DNA of 64,000 nucleotides from NCBI GenBank assembly GCA_015179125.1, contig WHVA01000032.1, positions 361,058-425,057 on the forward strand. The letters run 5' to 3'. The stretch comes from Gautieria morchelliformis (lineage: Eukaryota; Basidiomycota; Agaricomycetes; Gomphales; Gomphaceae). Every line of letters begins with the position of its first letter. The first letter of the stretch is position 1. Below are positions 1 to 12,311 of the stretch, in pieces. A program made the position numbers and the translations under genes. The notes under the pieces are model-generated. The model searched no databases and had not been told where the DNA came from. It saw nothing but the letters and a program-made list of their open reading frames with translations.

Positions 1-1545
1 AGAGAAGCTTGCGCTCACCAACTTGAAAGAGCTTCCGGAGATGGTAGCAGCAGCTGGCACTGGCTTAAATTACCTCAAATATATTACCGATACATGGATG
101 CCAGTCTCCCTCTGGCAGGGTTGGTCTCAGAAAGGCCGCACACATGGTTCCGCAATACTCAAAATTCCTATTGAAGGTGTCATACCTACAACCAACCATT
201 TGGAGGCTTTCAATGCAATCCTGAAGCGGAAACATATACACCGGTGGCAGCACTCTGGCAAACGTCTGCACTTGGATATATTTATTTTCCTGCTGATCAC
301 ACGGATATTACCAGGCATTTTCAACCACCGGAGCACAGAAGCAGAATACTACCAATGGCTCTCAGAAGGTTTCCGAGATCAGACTGGTGGTGTTGATCTG
401 GCTGCGAGACAAAAGACTCAGCCGTTTGCACCAAAGCAACTGCCTGAACCGGTCATCCCAGTGGCCTGGTGGACTTCTGAAAACAAACAGCATAATATCA
501 CTGAAGCTACGTATCTCTCACAATCACACATGTCCCAGGTGCACTGGTTAGATCCTTATACAGTCGATGGTACCTGTGCAAGTGCCCTGGCTGACATTTG
601 AGTGCCTGATCATAAACACTATGATTTGTGACTGAATGTTTATGGCTGGGCCTATTATTCTTGCCCAGCCTTCAGTCAGAACCGTGGTGCATGCAAGCAC
701 TTGTGGGCATTGCAGCTTGTGATTCCAAAGCTGACCGAATCAGGATCACTTGCCCCAGCGACCTATCCTTTCCATTTCCCCACAAATGAAGATGACGTGC
801 AGACCATCTATAGGCAGTGCTTTACAGTACCTACGACATTGCTCACTGCCGCTCCTGATACCACCACTGATCACACTGATGCACCATCCAGTGCATCAGT
901 GACTCTTTCTAATCACACCAACACCTGGTTATTGCAAACCATGGAGGACGACGATAGCAAGTCACACAAACCACCTGAGTCTGACATTGACAGCTCAGAA
1001 TCGGACGGTGACTCCCATGCCAAAAAGACAGATGAAGTGAGTAAAACAAATTGGGCTAATAATCTAAATGGTATATATTTATGTTTTCCTATTCAGCCTG
1101 AGGGGTCAAGTACTACTGCCACCGAAGGTGTCCGTCACCAAGTGCTTGATAAGATCAAGCACTTTATGCACATAAGCCTTCCCAAACTTCACGGAATAGT
1201 TACACTTCTAGATGATGCATATCAGACCCCAATTTTCCCACTCTCTCAAACTGATCTCACTGACCTATCTGAGCTTGAAGATGTGTGTTCAAAGCTCGCT
1301 ATAGGTGTTAGGCAGATGACCGGCCAATTCACTGTGCCTGAGTTGTGTGCACTAGCTGTGCCAGCAACAGCAAGTACTCATAGTGTAAGTGCTCTCTATC
1401 CTACAAGGAAAGAATGAGCTGATATTATTCATGCTAGCATGTGTTTGGTGCCTCAGATGGTCTTTCAGAGTTGCCAGTCAAGCGACTGCTGCCTCCATCT
1501 CCTGAACGCAACCAGCGTCGCAAGGCATTGCATGTGGACTGTTAG
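1..1545 (+). pseudogene. SWIM-finger transposase relic (MULE-like), 3' part
   Basis: The open frame runs in from the window edge, so the N-terminal part is outside. The segment NHLEAFNAILKRKH followed by a conserved HLDIFIFLLITRILPGIF-type helix resembles the end of the transposase domain in agaricomycete SWIM-finger (MULE-like) proteins. Two in-frame TGA codons (599-601 and 629-631) break it. Beyond them the same frame gives YSCPAF, then RGACKHLWALQLVI, a SWIM zinc finger (usually CxC...CxH) in which the first Cys is replaced by Tyr. A likely intron (about 1037-1094) and a second from about 1387 to just before LPVKRLLPPSPERNQRRK lead to a stop at 1543-1545. The family assignment is by motif recall; the inactivation is directly visible. 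Confidence 0.6.
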
Positions 1546-2905
1546 GGTGTCCAAGACCACAGTAATTATTCAACACAATTTTTTTTAATTAATAAACCTA
1601 TTCCACAAAGTGTATGATGTACACTTCTCCGTACGTGGCTGGGTTTTTATAATACAACAAGAAGCAGTTCCAATTCTTTGTAGCTACTCTTATCTATACA
1701 TCTTCTTTTTCAATCACTTGTCGGTGTACGTGCAACAGTCGAGTTATTTCAAATTGCTGGCTTCTCTGTGAGGCATGGTATTCGTGTTAACAGAACCAGA
1801 CCCCCACCCAGTAGAACACGTGCGTAGTTGCACAACGTCGAAGAGGTTCAGTCGGAGCCATCGCATTATCACTATCAGAAGGCTTTGCAATCACCCTGAA
1901 GGTGCTAGTACAGTAAGCGTTCTTGCAACAGAAGAGTGCCGGGTCGACCATGGCGTAATCGGCCCGACAGGCCGTGAAGGGAGCCAAAGGGTTGGTCTCG
2001 GCAACTGGTAACTTGCTTGAAGACGAAAAAAGGCAGGCGGATTACTGTATCTGGACTGTATCGACATACCAGTAATATTGAAATCGGCGAGGTCAACGAT
2101 TTCCGGTCTCCCTCGCTATTAGAAGGCATCAGCTTATGGGGACGTTCGGTCATTTGTGGCCCACCAGTGCGGGGCTCCAAGGGATGGCAAGTTGTCAAAC
2201 AGCTGGACATACCGAAACAAGCCAATGCTCTTCATGGCTAATCATGATCGAACGCCTGCCTCCCTTTTGCAGTTGATATCAGCTGCGCAGGATAGCATAC
2301 TGAACGCTCAGCCTCGTCGATGTCGGGCGCTTGGAACAACAAACCACGGAAACACAGGAGCCCTATAACGATATGATATGAGCCTCGGTCATAATGAACA
2401 GCTGACGGGGCCCTCTCGTAGCCACTCCAGCGTGCCCGAGGCTAGCTTAGGACATGGTGATGATTGTCACCTACCTGGTCCCAGAAGACTCCAGACTTAC
2501 AGACGTGCCAGGTGCCATTAATTTCTTGAAGTTCTACGCTATGCAAGCGCATGGCTCTAGCTCTTTCCTGTTAAGGTTTAGTCAAGTAGGTCGACCGGCG
2601 GGCGCGGTCAAGATGGCCGTGAGTATTGCATGTGTATCGCGATTTATGTCCACGGCGCCACTTTAGTGTACTGTATGTCTGATGGTAGGGGACTGATCAC
2701 GACGCAATCATTCGTGTCGTGAAGTTCTGATGATCATTCTTGATGACACCGACTAGCTTCATGTGGTAGTTTGGCCAATTGGAGTCGGTAATGCCTGAGT
2801 TATAGACATCGTAAATATTGTCGAGTGCAGTCGAAACCAACAGAACGATAAAATAGCCATTGGAGTGAAACGTTTTGAAGTTGACGTGTCGTAGCTGGAA
2901 GGCGG
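1546..2905. other. Intergenic, no supported gene
   Basis: AT-rich from about 1550 to 1760, then mixed sequence. Short open frames exist on both strands but none shows a recognisable motif, splice structure or conserved partner elsewhere in the window. Confidence 0.4.
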
Positions 2906-2995
2906 TTGATGGAATGTTGGGCTACGGATCCTGGGCCTGATCGTCGGAGTTTTGACGACATATATCAGAAGTACCTACAAAGATCCGTATCCTTG
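2906..2995 (+). pseudogene. Possible protein kinase C-lobe tail fragment
   Basis: The short stretch MMECWATDPGPDRRSFDDI resembles the end of a tyrosine-kinase-like catalytic domain, where family members have a CW..DP..RP.F.EI pattern. I see no other kinase motif upstream (no HRD or DFG), so this would be an isolated remnant or a chance match. It ends just before the promoter of the Kre9-like gene. Confidence 0.3.
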
Positions 2996-3104
2996 GCCCT
3001 CTTTTTCCCTTGCCCTCTTCGACTGCTAGCAGTGCGTGCACTTGTCCGTATCAAATTTCAGCATACGGAAAGTCAAATCGTTCCTCAAGCTTCGCGACGC
3101 GATT

Positions 3105-4024
3105 ATGTTCACGAGCACCGTCCTTGTCGGATTCATCGCGCTGTTCTGCTCTAGCTTCAGCCTTGTCGATGGTCGCACGGTGAAGAGGGACGTTGTGTCG
3201 CCTCCAATCACATATCCAACAACTGGCACGGTTTGGAATGTGAATGACAAGCACAATGTAACATGGTTAGCAGGCCGTGCTTCATACTGTTTTGACGTTG
3301 ACGTTTGGGATTCTGTATTCTAATCTAGGGACACATCGGTCATCCCTCCTGGTACCACCAATAATGGGATGATAGTCTTAGGATTTTTGGACAGTGCTGA
3401 CGGTAGCAATGAACATTTGGATCTCAGTAAGTCATTCGTTACGAGCTAAACGCAAGTGCTTGCTCACAGTAGGCTCTACCTCTGGTAGACAACCCGCTTG
3501 CCTCGGGCTTTCCAATTACAGCCGGCCGGGCAGAGATCACTGTGCCGTCTGTAACGACCCGCGATACTTACATCCTGGTCCTGTTTGGCGATAGTGGCAA
3601 CGCGTCCGGCAAGTTCACAATCAACAACATCAGCATCTCCACGACGTCATCTTCCACAGCCGCCTCAAGCTCAGGCCCCCCCGCTTCTGCATCTACCGCA
3701 GATGTTCAAAGTGATTCCTCCGGGCAAGACACGTCCACGGCGCTTTCCTCGGCCGCTTCCTCGATACCGAATGGGGTTTCCGGATCGGGAACCGGAACAG
3801 TCGTGGCCGCGGCCGGGCCAGCTTCATCTGCCAGTGCCCCCTCGTCCGCTTCCAGCGCAGTCTCTTCGGGTGTCTCAGCGACCCAAACGCAGCCCGCCGC
3901 TCAATCAGCCTCCCCTTCAGGAAGTTTATCTAATGCCGGCGTCCGCTCTGCATCTTACGGTGGAGCTGCCACGTGGATATCGACCATGTGCTCGCTAGCC
4001 GTCGTTGTTGGATTTGCCCTATGA
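3105..4024 (+). CDS. Kre9/Knh1-like N-terminal domain, Ser-rich GPI-anchored wall protein
   Basis: Model: join(3105..3265, 3329..3426, 3489..4024), 264 aa. Start at 3105 gives a signal peptide (MFTSTVLVGFIALFCSS) and a dibasic KR site. The first exon ends in ITYPTTGTVWNVNDKHNVTW and continues after a 63-bp intron as DTSVIPPGTTNNG; a second 62-bp intron joins HLDL to NNPLASGF. This is the Ig-like Kre9/Knh1 N-terminal domain found in many secreted basidiomycete proteins, linked to beta-1,6-glucan or wall assembly in yeast. From about residue 130 the chain is a Ser/Thr/Ala-rich stalk, then a small-residue site and a hydrophobic tail (TWISTMCSLAVVVGFAL), a GPI-anchor signal. The 3' exon was copied into the next repeat at about 7130. 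The biochemical role is inferred, not shown. Confidence 0.85.
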
Positions 4025-4722
4025 TGAATAATTAATACCCAGTCCGGCCCTCACCACAACTTCATACCCGTGAAAAGACTATGGATTATGGACTTTCCCC
4101 TGTATAAGTGATTGATTCACGCTCAGTACCCCACCATCTTTTCCATATGGCACATTTCCCACATCCGTTCCATGTGTATACCAGAATTAGTTATGTGATC
4201 ACGTGACACAAATCATAGCTTATGTTGTAACTTAAGTGTAACTGTTTTGCATTATTTGGCCAGTCTCCCACATTATATTGCCATGTTGAGGAATTTGAGC
4301 CACGTAACAATTGCCCCAAGAGCAGAAGTCCACTTGATGATAATTCTACTTTATTACCGACCTGAGTTACTTGGTTCTTACAGACTTCTAGGTGACTACG
4401 ATGTTTCTGCGTGCTTGTGCCATACAACAGCCGCTTGCCCGGCTGGACCAGGCATGACCTAAATCGCGGATGCTGGGGACGGTCTGGACGGGACTTGCAG
4501 TGCCAACAACCATCACCCGATGCAGTGGATCACGCGCGCAAAATGCAATGCGGGCGCGGATAATTTTTGTGCATTTCGTCCGCCATAATTGTTGATGTCT
4601 TCGGAGTAAGCTGTTGTTGAGAGGCCACATTGCTAGTGAGGCAGCGTCGCTCGCCACCCCCATCACCCTAGGATGCGATAAATCTTGAGGGGTGATTTGC
4701 ATGCAACCGTGTATCTCTCATT
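4025..4722. other. R1 spacer between Kre9-like and DUF6533 genes
   Basis: No supported gene. The spacer is conserved in R2 and R3 as part of the duplicated block and contains the putative promoter of the DUF6533 gene. Confidence 0.5.
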
Positions 4723-6510
4723 ATGTCGTCTGGCAGTGTGGAAGACATCATCGTCCTTGGAGGGCAGTTGTAAGTTGTCCAGTTTTTCAATTGATCAATC
4801 GTCCTTGTCACCTTGGAATGATAGACAGGCTAGTAGAGCAAGTATCCCCCCAAGGCACCAGTTATCTTGCTCCTCTGACTATCGGATCAGTATTGCCTTG
4901 TTTCAAGCCTCGCCCTTCTGATCTATGAGCATCTCCTCACACTGGGAGATGAAGTACGTCTGTATTTTTCAAGACCAGCGACAAGCTTACGACAACTTTA
5001 GGTTCGGTACATTTGGTCCAACAGAATATCTTTAGGTAAACCACTTAATTCAGCTTCGGAAGAAAAATGGCTCTAAACCATACCGCAGCTGGTTCTCTGT
5101 TTTTCGTCGTGAGTGCTTTAATTCTTTGGACGTTCTCGATAGTGATGTACAACAGACCAGATATTTCGTCCCAATCTCCTTGTCAGTGATAACATCTGGT
5201 ACGTTATTTGGCTATTGGTATACCGTCATGGATCTTACCTAGTGCTTTAGCCCTCACAACAACGTGGGGTGAAGCCGTATGTCTCCTTCCAATTGGCAGT
5301 TTGTGTTTCTGATTATGTTTTAGGCGTGAGCAATCTAGGCTGCCGGATTCCCTTGCTCGCTATTAATAGTCTATCTCAAGCTGCAAAAAAGTAGGCCCTT
5401 TAGAGCCTGCACTTTTGACCGTGATTGCTATCGCATCCAGCATTCTACTCCTTCTACGGTTAGTTATCAACCTTGATTCATGCGTCATACACAATTATTG
5501 ATGATTTAACAACAGTGTATATGCGTTGTACAATCGTAACAAATGGATCTCGGGTTACTTGAGTTCAGTCACTGTCATTCAACTTGCTGTCTGCATTTTC
5601 GTTTACGCTTTTCCGGGTCGCGGACGTAAGTTTCGAGTGGCTTTTGTAAAGGCATCACCTCTAACCCGATTCTCAGCATTGCCTGTGCCGCCAATTGACC
5701 TTCCCGTCTTTCAAGGTGCGAAGCGTTGACGCCTACGTGTTGCATCACTGAAACTCATGTTTCTTTTATTCCTCACTGCCGCAAGGCTGCCTGTTTCTTC
5801 CTTCTGCCAGCCTGTGCGTTCCCATAGAGTTTATTATCAATATTCGGTCTTATATAACGATTTCACAGGAAAAGTGGAGCATTCGCTCCCATCATCCTGG
5901 AACTAACGTATGATGTCTCCATAGTTGCCCTAATCATAGCGAAGACTTGGAAAGACACGTCTCTCAATGGACTGAGGGATCGAGGCTGGATCTTACGGAT
6001 CATTGTTAAGGACGGTATCACCTACTTCCTGTAAGTCATGCGCCATTTTCCTCAGTAACGTGCTGCGAGCACATTTCAGTGTTATCTTTTCCACCATGTT
6101 CATCTGGTTATGTATGGCCCTTTTCGCACCGGTGAGTGTTAACTTATAGATGGGTCTATAGTTTTGAACTTTGAACATATATCAGATGGGACTCAAGTTT
6201 GTAAATGCCTAGTAAGCCCCTCACTTACTGGTTCAATGATGTTATTTTATTGTCACACGTCAGCCCATCAGAAGTGTAGGCCCCTCAGTGTCCGGGTTCC
6301 GCTCTTCTGACTGATGGTTCTGCTAATAGTCTGGTTCCAATTATGATCAATCGCTTGACGATCCACCTGCATCGCTCCGTGAAGAGTAACCACCTGACTT
6401 CCCTCACCCCTAGCGCGGTACAGCTCCCATTTCTCCCCACCTGGATGATCAACACCCAGGATCATAGCAGCAGCAGCGACATCGATAAGGCGTTAGGCGG
6501 TGATATGTGA
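4723..6510 (+). CDS. DUF6533-type multi-pass membrane protein, best-preserved copy
   Basis: Start at 4723 gives MSSGSVEDIIVLGGQL; exon 1 ends at 4769. Splicing across 50-70 bp introns, including an 11-nt exon (AATATCTTTAG), yields LALLIYEHLLTLGDE, NIFSFGRKMALNHTAAG, SLFFVTRYFVPISLSVI, then LLLRVYALYNRNKWI, APIILELTYDVSIVALIIA, LRIIVKDGITYFL and a final NRLTIHLHRS before the stop at 6508-6510. The Y-L-T-x-D/GDE start, RYF, RVYALYNR, DG-YF and late R-L-x-L-x-L motifs fit the basidiomycete DUF6533 family, predicted seven-helix membrane proteins of unknown function. Exons around 5250-5450 could not be resolved with certainty, so whether this copy is fully intact is open. Copies 2 and 3 have a frame-breaking difference here. 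Confidence 0.65.
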
Positions 6511-7127
6511 TGTGGGAGAGCTGGCTTTTCCCACGAATCCCAAGGAATCGAGCTAGTAGAAACTTCATCCTCGAGATGTTGAGTTCAATTCGCAGCTTTG
6601 ATTCCTTATTTATTTTCTTTTGGCATGTGGAGCGATCGGGGGTTTCGACTACAACAATGCCCACCATTTGACCATACGACGAAACTTAATTTATGCATAT
6701 TATAGCACATTTACATCTTGTAACGCATTTATACACCTTGTAACGCATTTATACACCTTGTAACGCATTTATACACCTTGTAACGCATTTATACATCTCG
6801 TTGTCGCATCTTCAGGACGGGACGACAAGCGACATACTTAATTAACAATGGATGGGAACGAATTTCGAATCGAATTCCGAACCGAGGTTAGGGAGCGCTA
6901 TTAGGACCCTGTTGATGGTGAGCCAACTATGTCATTCTTTGAGAGAAACTTTAGAACAGACTGTCCAAGTGTACCCTGTGTCTGAGCAGGATCTGATCAT
7001 GGCAAGGATGATCTAGCCATCTAGCCATCTAGGCTGTGCATCTATCATATACTCGTATATTTCCAAGCTGGACTCGCCCATCCGGCTGGATAACCTGCAG
7101 GATTTCGGTGTAATCCTGCACAACGTC
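6511..7127. other. R1 tail and R1/R2 junction
   Basis: No gene. Holds a 20-bp minisatellite and the conserved R1/R3 tail; R2 starts at about 7128 with a fragment of the Kre9-like exon. Confidence 0.5.
6721..6800 (+). repeat. 20-bp minisatellite, four units
   Basis: The unit TAACGCATTTATACACCTTG is repeated head to tail three times exactly, with a fourth unit ending in ATCTCG and a decayed unit just upstream. R3 has only one or two units at the matching place (about 28690-28730), so the array expanded in R1. Confidence 0.9.
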
Positions 7128-7441
7128 AAGGCACGTCCACGGCGCTTTCCTCGGCCGCTTCCTCGATACCGAATGGGGTTTCCGGATCGGCTACCGGATC
7201 AGTCGTGGCCGCGGCCGGACCAGCTTCATCTGCCAGTGCCCCCTCGTCCGCTTCCAGCGCAGTCTCTTCGGGTGTCGCAGCGACCCAAACGCAGCCCGCC
7301 GCTCAATCAGCCTCCCCTTCAAGAGGAAGTCCATCTAATGCCGGCGTCCGCACTGCATCTTACGGTGGAGCTGCCGCGTGGATATTGACCATGTGCTCGC
7401 TTGCCGTCGTTGGATCGATTTGCCCTATGATGAATAATTAA
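7128..7441 (+). pseudogene. 3' fragment of the Kre9-like gene (R2)
   Basis: Copies the Ser-rich stalk and GPI tail region of the gene at 3105-4024, with no signal peptide, Kre9 domain or start. A small indel near 7413 shifts the frame so the tail ends ICPMMNN instead of the GPI hydrophobic end. A truncated duplicate, not a gene. Confidence 0.85.
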
Positions 7442-8144
7442 TACCCAGTCCGGCCCTCACCACACCTTCATACCCGTGAAAAGACTATGGATTATGGACT
7501 TTCCGCCTGTATAAGTGATCGATTCACGCCCAGTACCCCACCATCTTTTCCATATGGCACATTTCATCCATGTTGTCCCATGTGTATACCAGAATTAGTT
7601 ATGTGATCAGGTGACACAAATCATAGCTTATGTTGTAACTGAAGTGTAACTGTTTTACCTTATTTGTCTCCCACATTATATTGCCATGTTGAGGAATTTG
7701 AGCCACATTAACAATTGCCCCAAGAGCAGAAGTCCACTTGATAATTCTACTTTATCACCGACCTGAGTTACTTGGTCCTTACAGACTTCTAGGCGACTAC
7801 GATGTTTCTGCGGGAGTGTTGTGCCATACAACAGCCGCTTGCTCGGCTGGACCAGGCATGACCTAAATCGCGGATGCCGGGAACGGTCTGAACGGGACGT
7901 GACTTGCAGTGCCAGCAAGCATCACCGCGCGCGGGAACAGGATGCAGTGGATCATGCGCGCGGCAAAATGCAATGCGGGCGCGGATTTTGTGCATCTCGA
8001 CCGCCATAATTGTTGATGTCGTCTGAGTAAGCTGCTGTCGTTGAGAGGCCACATTGCTAGTGAGGAAGCGTCGCTCGCCATTCCCATTCCTAGAATGCGA
8101 TAAAGCTTGAGGGGTGATTCCCATGTAACTGTGTATCTCCCATT

Positions 8145-10022
8145 ATGTCGTCTGGCAGTGTGGAAGACATCATCGTCCTTGGAGGGCAGTTGTAAGTCTT
8201 TCAATTGATCAATCCTCCTTGCCATAACATCCTTGCCTTGAAATGATAGACAGGCTACTAGAGCAAGTATCCTCCCAATTAACGGACCAGTTATATAACT
8301 TCTCTGACTGTCGGATCAGTATTACCTTGTTTCAAGCCTCGCCCTTATGGTATGTGAACATCTCCTCACACTTGGAGATGAAGTACGTCTGTATTTTTCA
8401 ACACCAGCGACAAGCTCACGACAACTTTTAGGTTCGGTACATTTGGTCGAACAGAATATCTTTAGGTAAACCACTTAATTCAGCCTCGAGAGACAAACAT
8501 GGCTCTAAACCATGCCGCAGCTGGTTTTCTGTTTTTCGTCGTGAGCTCTTTAATTCTATGCACGATCTCAATAGTGATGTCCAGCAGACCAGATATTTCG
8601 TCCCAATCTGCCTGTCAGTGATAACAGCTGGTACGTTATTTGGTTATTGATATACCGTCATGTATCTTACCTAGTGGTATAGCGGCCACAACAAAGTGGG
8701 GCGAAGCCGTATGTCTCGTTCCCATTGGCAGTTTGTGTTTCTAATTATGTTTTAGGCGTGAGCAATCTAGGCCGCCGAATTCCCTTGCTCGCTACTAATA
8801 CTCTATCTCTCAAGTTGCAAAACAGTAGGCCCTTTAGAGCTTGCGTTTTTCACCGTGGTTCTTATCGCATCCAGCATTCTGCTCCTTCTACGGTTAGTTA
8901 TCAACTTTGATTCATGCGTCATACAGAAGTATTGACGATTTCAACAACAGTGTATATGCGTTGTACAATCGTAACAAATGGATCTTGGGTTACTTGAGTT
9001 CAGTCATTCTCATTCAATTTGCTGTCTGCATTTTGCTTTCCGCTTTGTCGGATCACGGACGTAGGTTTCGAGTGACATTTTGTAAAGGCATCACCTCTAA
9101 CCCGATTCTCAGTATTGCCCATGCCGCCAATTGACATCCCTGTCTTTCAAGGTGCGAAGCGCTGACACCTACGTGTTGCATCCCTGCAACTCATATTTAC
9201 TTTATTCCTCACTTCTGCAAGGCTGCCTGTATCCTCCTCCTGTCAGACTGTGTGTTCCCATAGGATCTATTATCAATATTTGGTCTTATATAACGATTTC
9301 ACAGTAAAAACGGAACACTCGCTCCCGTCATCGTGGAAATAGCGTATGATGTCTCCATAATTGGCTTAATCATGGCCAAGGGTTGGAAAGACAGGTCTCT
9401 CAATGGACTGAGGGATCGGGGCGGGATCTTACGGATCATTGTTAAGGATGGTATCATCTACTTCCTGTAAGTCATGCGCCATTTTCTTCAGTAACGTGCT
9501 GCGAACACATCTTAGTGTTATATTTTCCACCATGTTCATCTGGTTATGTATGGGCCTTTTCGCACCGGTGAGTGTTAACTTAAGGATGGGTCTAGAGTTA
9601 TGATCTTTGAAGATATATCAGATGGAACTCAAGTTTGTAAATACCTAGTAAGTGCCTCTAGTCACTTACTTGTCCAATGATGCATCACATTCAATTACAG
9701 CCCATCAGAAGTGTAGGCTTCTCAATATTCAGCTCCCGCTCTTGTGACTGACGGTTCTGCTAATAGTCTTGTTTCAATTATGATCAATCGTTTGACGATC
9801 AACCTGCATCGCTCCGTGAAGAGTAGCCACGGAACTTCCCTCACCCCTAGCGCGGTGCCGCACAATGCTGTCCCATTTCTCCCTACCTGGATGATCAACA
9901 CCCAGGATTATAGCAGCAGCAGTGACATTGATAACACGGTGATAAGTGATCCGAGAGACCTGGCTCTTTCCCATGAATCCCAAGGAATCGATCTAGTACA
10001 AATTTCATCCTCGAGCTGGTGA
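8145..10022 (+). pseudogene. DUF6533-type gene copy 2 (R2), probably broken
   Basis: Same exon series as the R1 copy, with RVYALYNR-type sequence near 8955 and IVEIAYDVSIIGLIMAKGW near 9340. The exon at about 8500, read in frame after the 11-nt exon, is 2 nt longer than in R1 (CCTCGAGAGACAAAC versus CTTCGGAAGAAAA before ATGGCT) and this shifts the frame. The C-terminus also differs: it reads on to 10022 where R1 stops at 6510. No alternative splice that restores the frame was found by eye. Confidence 0.6.
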
Positions 10023-10209
10023 GTTCATTTCGTAGCTTTGATTCCTTATTTATCTTCTTTCGACATAATGATTGTTTGTCAGACGAGATTGTGTCTAGGC
10101 ATGTGGAATGATCGGGGATTTCGATTACAGTAATGCCCACCATTTGGAAGGAGCATACGACGGCAAAACTTATGTCACGCATTGTAATGCATTCATATGT
10201 ATATATATA

Positions 10210-10566
10210 CTAGCCAGTGGACCCGTGCTTCGCATGGGGGTTAGTTCAAGGTAACATCACACAGGGGTAGTCAATAGAATTAAAGAATTATTTGGTGAAA
10301 TGAAACTACATATTTTGTGTATATTAAATACAAATGGAAATACATATTTAATTAGGCTTCAGCAACACCTCTTTGTATACAATATTAGATGTTTTGTTCC
10401 CCTCCCCTCAAAGAACATGGACTCTGTTCCAATTAGTGCCTCTTGACACTGCAACATAAAACTGTCCATGTGAAATTACTATGTATTGCAAGTCTATTCC
10501 TACCATGCCAAGAAAGTGCCCTTGGGACTTGTTGATAGTTGTGGCAAAGGCCAGCCTGACGGTGGT
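10210..10566 (-). mobile_element. Helitron 3' terminus with Pif1 helicase end fragment
   Basis: Read on the minus strand, 10566-10348 encodes the end of a Pif1/RecD-type helicase: LAFATTINKSQGHFLGM, then ISHGQFYVAVSR, as in the last motifs of Helitron RepHel helicases (one TGA follows HVL, then the frame continues to a TAA at 10348). About 110 bp further along the minus strand lies a 7-bp-stem hairpin (10222-10238, loop TTC) and then CTAG (10213-10210) followed by T. Hairpin plus CTRR and insertion between A and T are the Helitron 3' signature. The 5' part is gone: Copia sequence abuts at 10567. Confidence 0.75.
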
Positions 10567-11344
10567 AAAGAAGGCCAGGGGCCACGTCAGAAAAAGAAAG
10601 CTAAAGCCAAAAAGAAGAAGGGCAAAGCCAAGGCGAATGTTGCCGAAGAAGTGTCTTCTGAGGAAGATGAGAGTGAAAGCTCAGCTGCTTTCGCTAATTT
10701 TGACTGCTCAAATTTGAGTAGTTTATCCTTGGAGACATCCTCGACACTGGAACGACCGCACATATGACCCCTCACAAGAATTTACTGAGGGATTACAGTC
10801 CATCCTCACAACCTTGCACAATTCGTGCAGCCAACAAAGGCACTTTTGATGCCTTCAGTTCAGGCTCACTCGTGCTATCTAATATAATTGGAGATAAGAC
10901 TGTGAAGATCACATTGAAGGATACGTTCTACACGCCCAAAATGGCTGTTACCCTGATCTCGATCGGCTGGTGTGATGATGCAGGCTATAAAACACAAATA
11001 GCCGATCAGAAATGCACAATATCCAATCGTAAAGGCAGGGTATTGATGCAAGCACCAAAGCTGAATGGCTTATATTGATTTGACTTAGTGCCGAAGCGCA
11101 TATGTGCGCATCAGCCATGGAGATACATCAGAAAATGGGGCATATTTCACAAAAGCCCCTACAGCATTTGCTCAACCGTGGCATGATATTAGGCATTGAA
11201 TTGAGCTCAAAAGGTGACAAGGTTGTTTGCGATGCATGCATTCAAGCGAAGATTGCACGTAAATCACTTCCTCAGGAACCCAGAAGCCGATCTTCAAAAT
11301 TTGGTGACAGAATTTATTCTGATGTCTGGGGACCAGCGTGTCAT
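10567..11344 (+). pseudogene. Ty1/Copia fragment: Gag tail, protease, GAG-pre-integrase
   Basis: Lys-rich Gag linker (RQKKKAKAKKKKGKAKA), then in another frame the protease active site DTGTTAHMTPHKNLLRDY (from 10743) and a conserved FYTPKMAVTLISIGWCDD block, then after a stop at 11076-11078 and a further shift the GAG-pre-integrase region HQKMGHISQKPLQHLL with VCDACIQAK. Two frameshifts and loss of everything after SDVWGPA show a dead fragment. No LTR was found beside it. Confidence 0.8.
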
Positions 11345-12311
11345 GACGCGTTTATTTCTCATATTCAGATGCTCTGTCCTACCATTTGTCACTCCATCTC
11401 CGTGTTCGTTCCGATCGCCATTGTCATGTTCGGCAACCAATTCTCGCTGTTCACACCAATGACCATGGTTATGCCGTCAACAAGCGATCGACGTCTTCAG
11501 ACTAACTTAGCAGTCATTGTTGGGCCTATCACCTCCTCTGCTCGACCCTCTTCCGATGGTGTTCTGACAATCGGATTGTCATGACCTATGTATTTCCTGC
11601 ACCTTGTTAACCCCATTCCCTCGTTCGCTACTCCTCCCCCGTGTTCGCTCGGCTTCGCCCTCCACCTCGACTTCTCCTTCCCTATTCTATCGATGTTTGC
11701 CCTCCCTCGCATTTCGCCGAACCGCTATTCGCTGCTCGCACATTTCGCCAACAAGGCACGCCATCAAATACGATCGATACCATTTACCCGGCATGATGAT
11801 TCATCACTAACCCCATCATCTTCTTAAATCCAACCCCTTTGGGTTTTCGTATGGCCAAAGTATGTTCGCGGGGCGTTCCTTCCGTAGACCGTGTGGGATC
11901 GACCCAGTGGACGAAGAGTCCGTGCAGGGTGACATGTATGCGGGTCCCAAGACATGGTTTCGTACATAAGTACCTTCGCCACCTTTACTCTCCATCGTAT
12001 CATGTTGTATGTTTATTCCATCTCCTTAGTATCATGACTGCGCACCCCTATCCAACCCTGACTCGTGACAGCCTCTTTCCTATTTCGCTGATACCGTACG
12101 AGCATTCGATACAAGTAGTTTGCATTCGCATGTATATTCCCCAGTTCAATTATCATACGTCGTCCATCTTGTGCAAACTTGACCTCACTGTGATTATCGT
12201 CTTGAGCCTCCCCTTGAAGATTTCTATCTTCAACCAGCCAAGGACTTAGGCATCACTATTCAGTTCCAAATCAGTGCCCTCTCGCATCCCACTCCGGCTA
12301 CTTCCAAATCA
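11345..12311. other. Unassigned sequence between retroelement fragments
   Basis: C/T-rich on the plus strand with several short open frames (for example 11839-12249), none with a recognisable motif. It may be the degraded interior of the LTR element that ends at 12970. Confidence 0.35.

Larger units (their letters stand above)
3726..7055 (+). repeat. Segmental repeat copy R1
   Basis: Begins inside the last exon of the Kre9-like gene and runs through the DUF6533 gene to a shared tail ending near CTAGCCATCTAGCCATCTAG. Its sequence recurs in R2 (from about 7128) and R3 (from about 26103) with small indels. R1 and R2 are directly adjacent, so the simplest reading is a tandem duplication. Confidence 0.8.
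7128..10205 (+). repeat. Segmental repeat copy R2
   Basis: Second copy of the R1 block. It lacks the R1/R3 tail because it is cut at about 10209 by the Helitron end. Confidence 0.8.

Noticed and set aside
6721-6800. CRISPR-like array
   Set aside because: Units are contiguous with no spacers; eukaryotic minisatellite.
11839-12249. 136-codon open frame
   Set aside because: Low-complexity, no domain, sits in degraded retroelement sequence.
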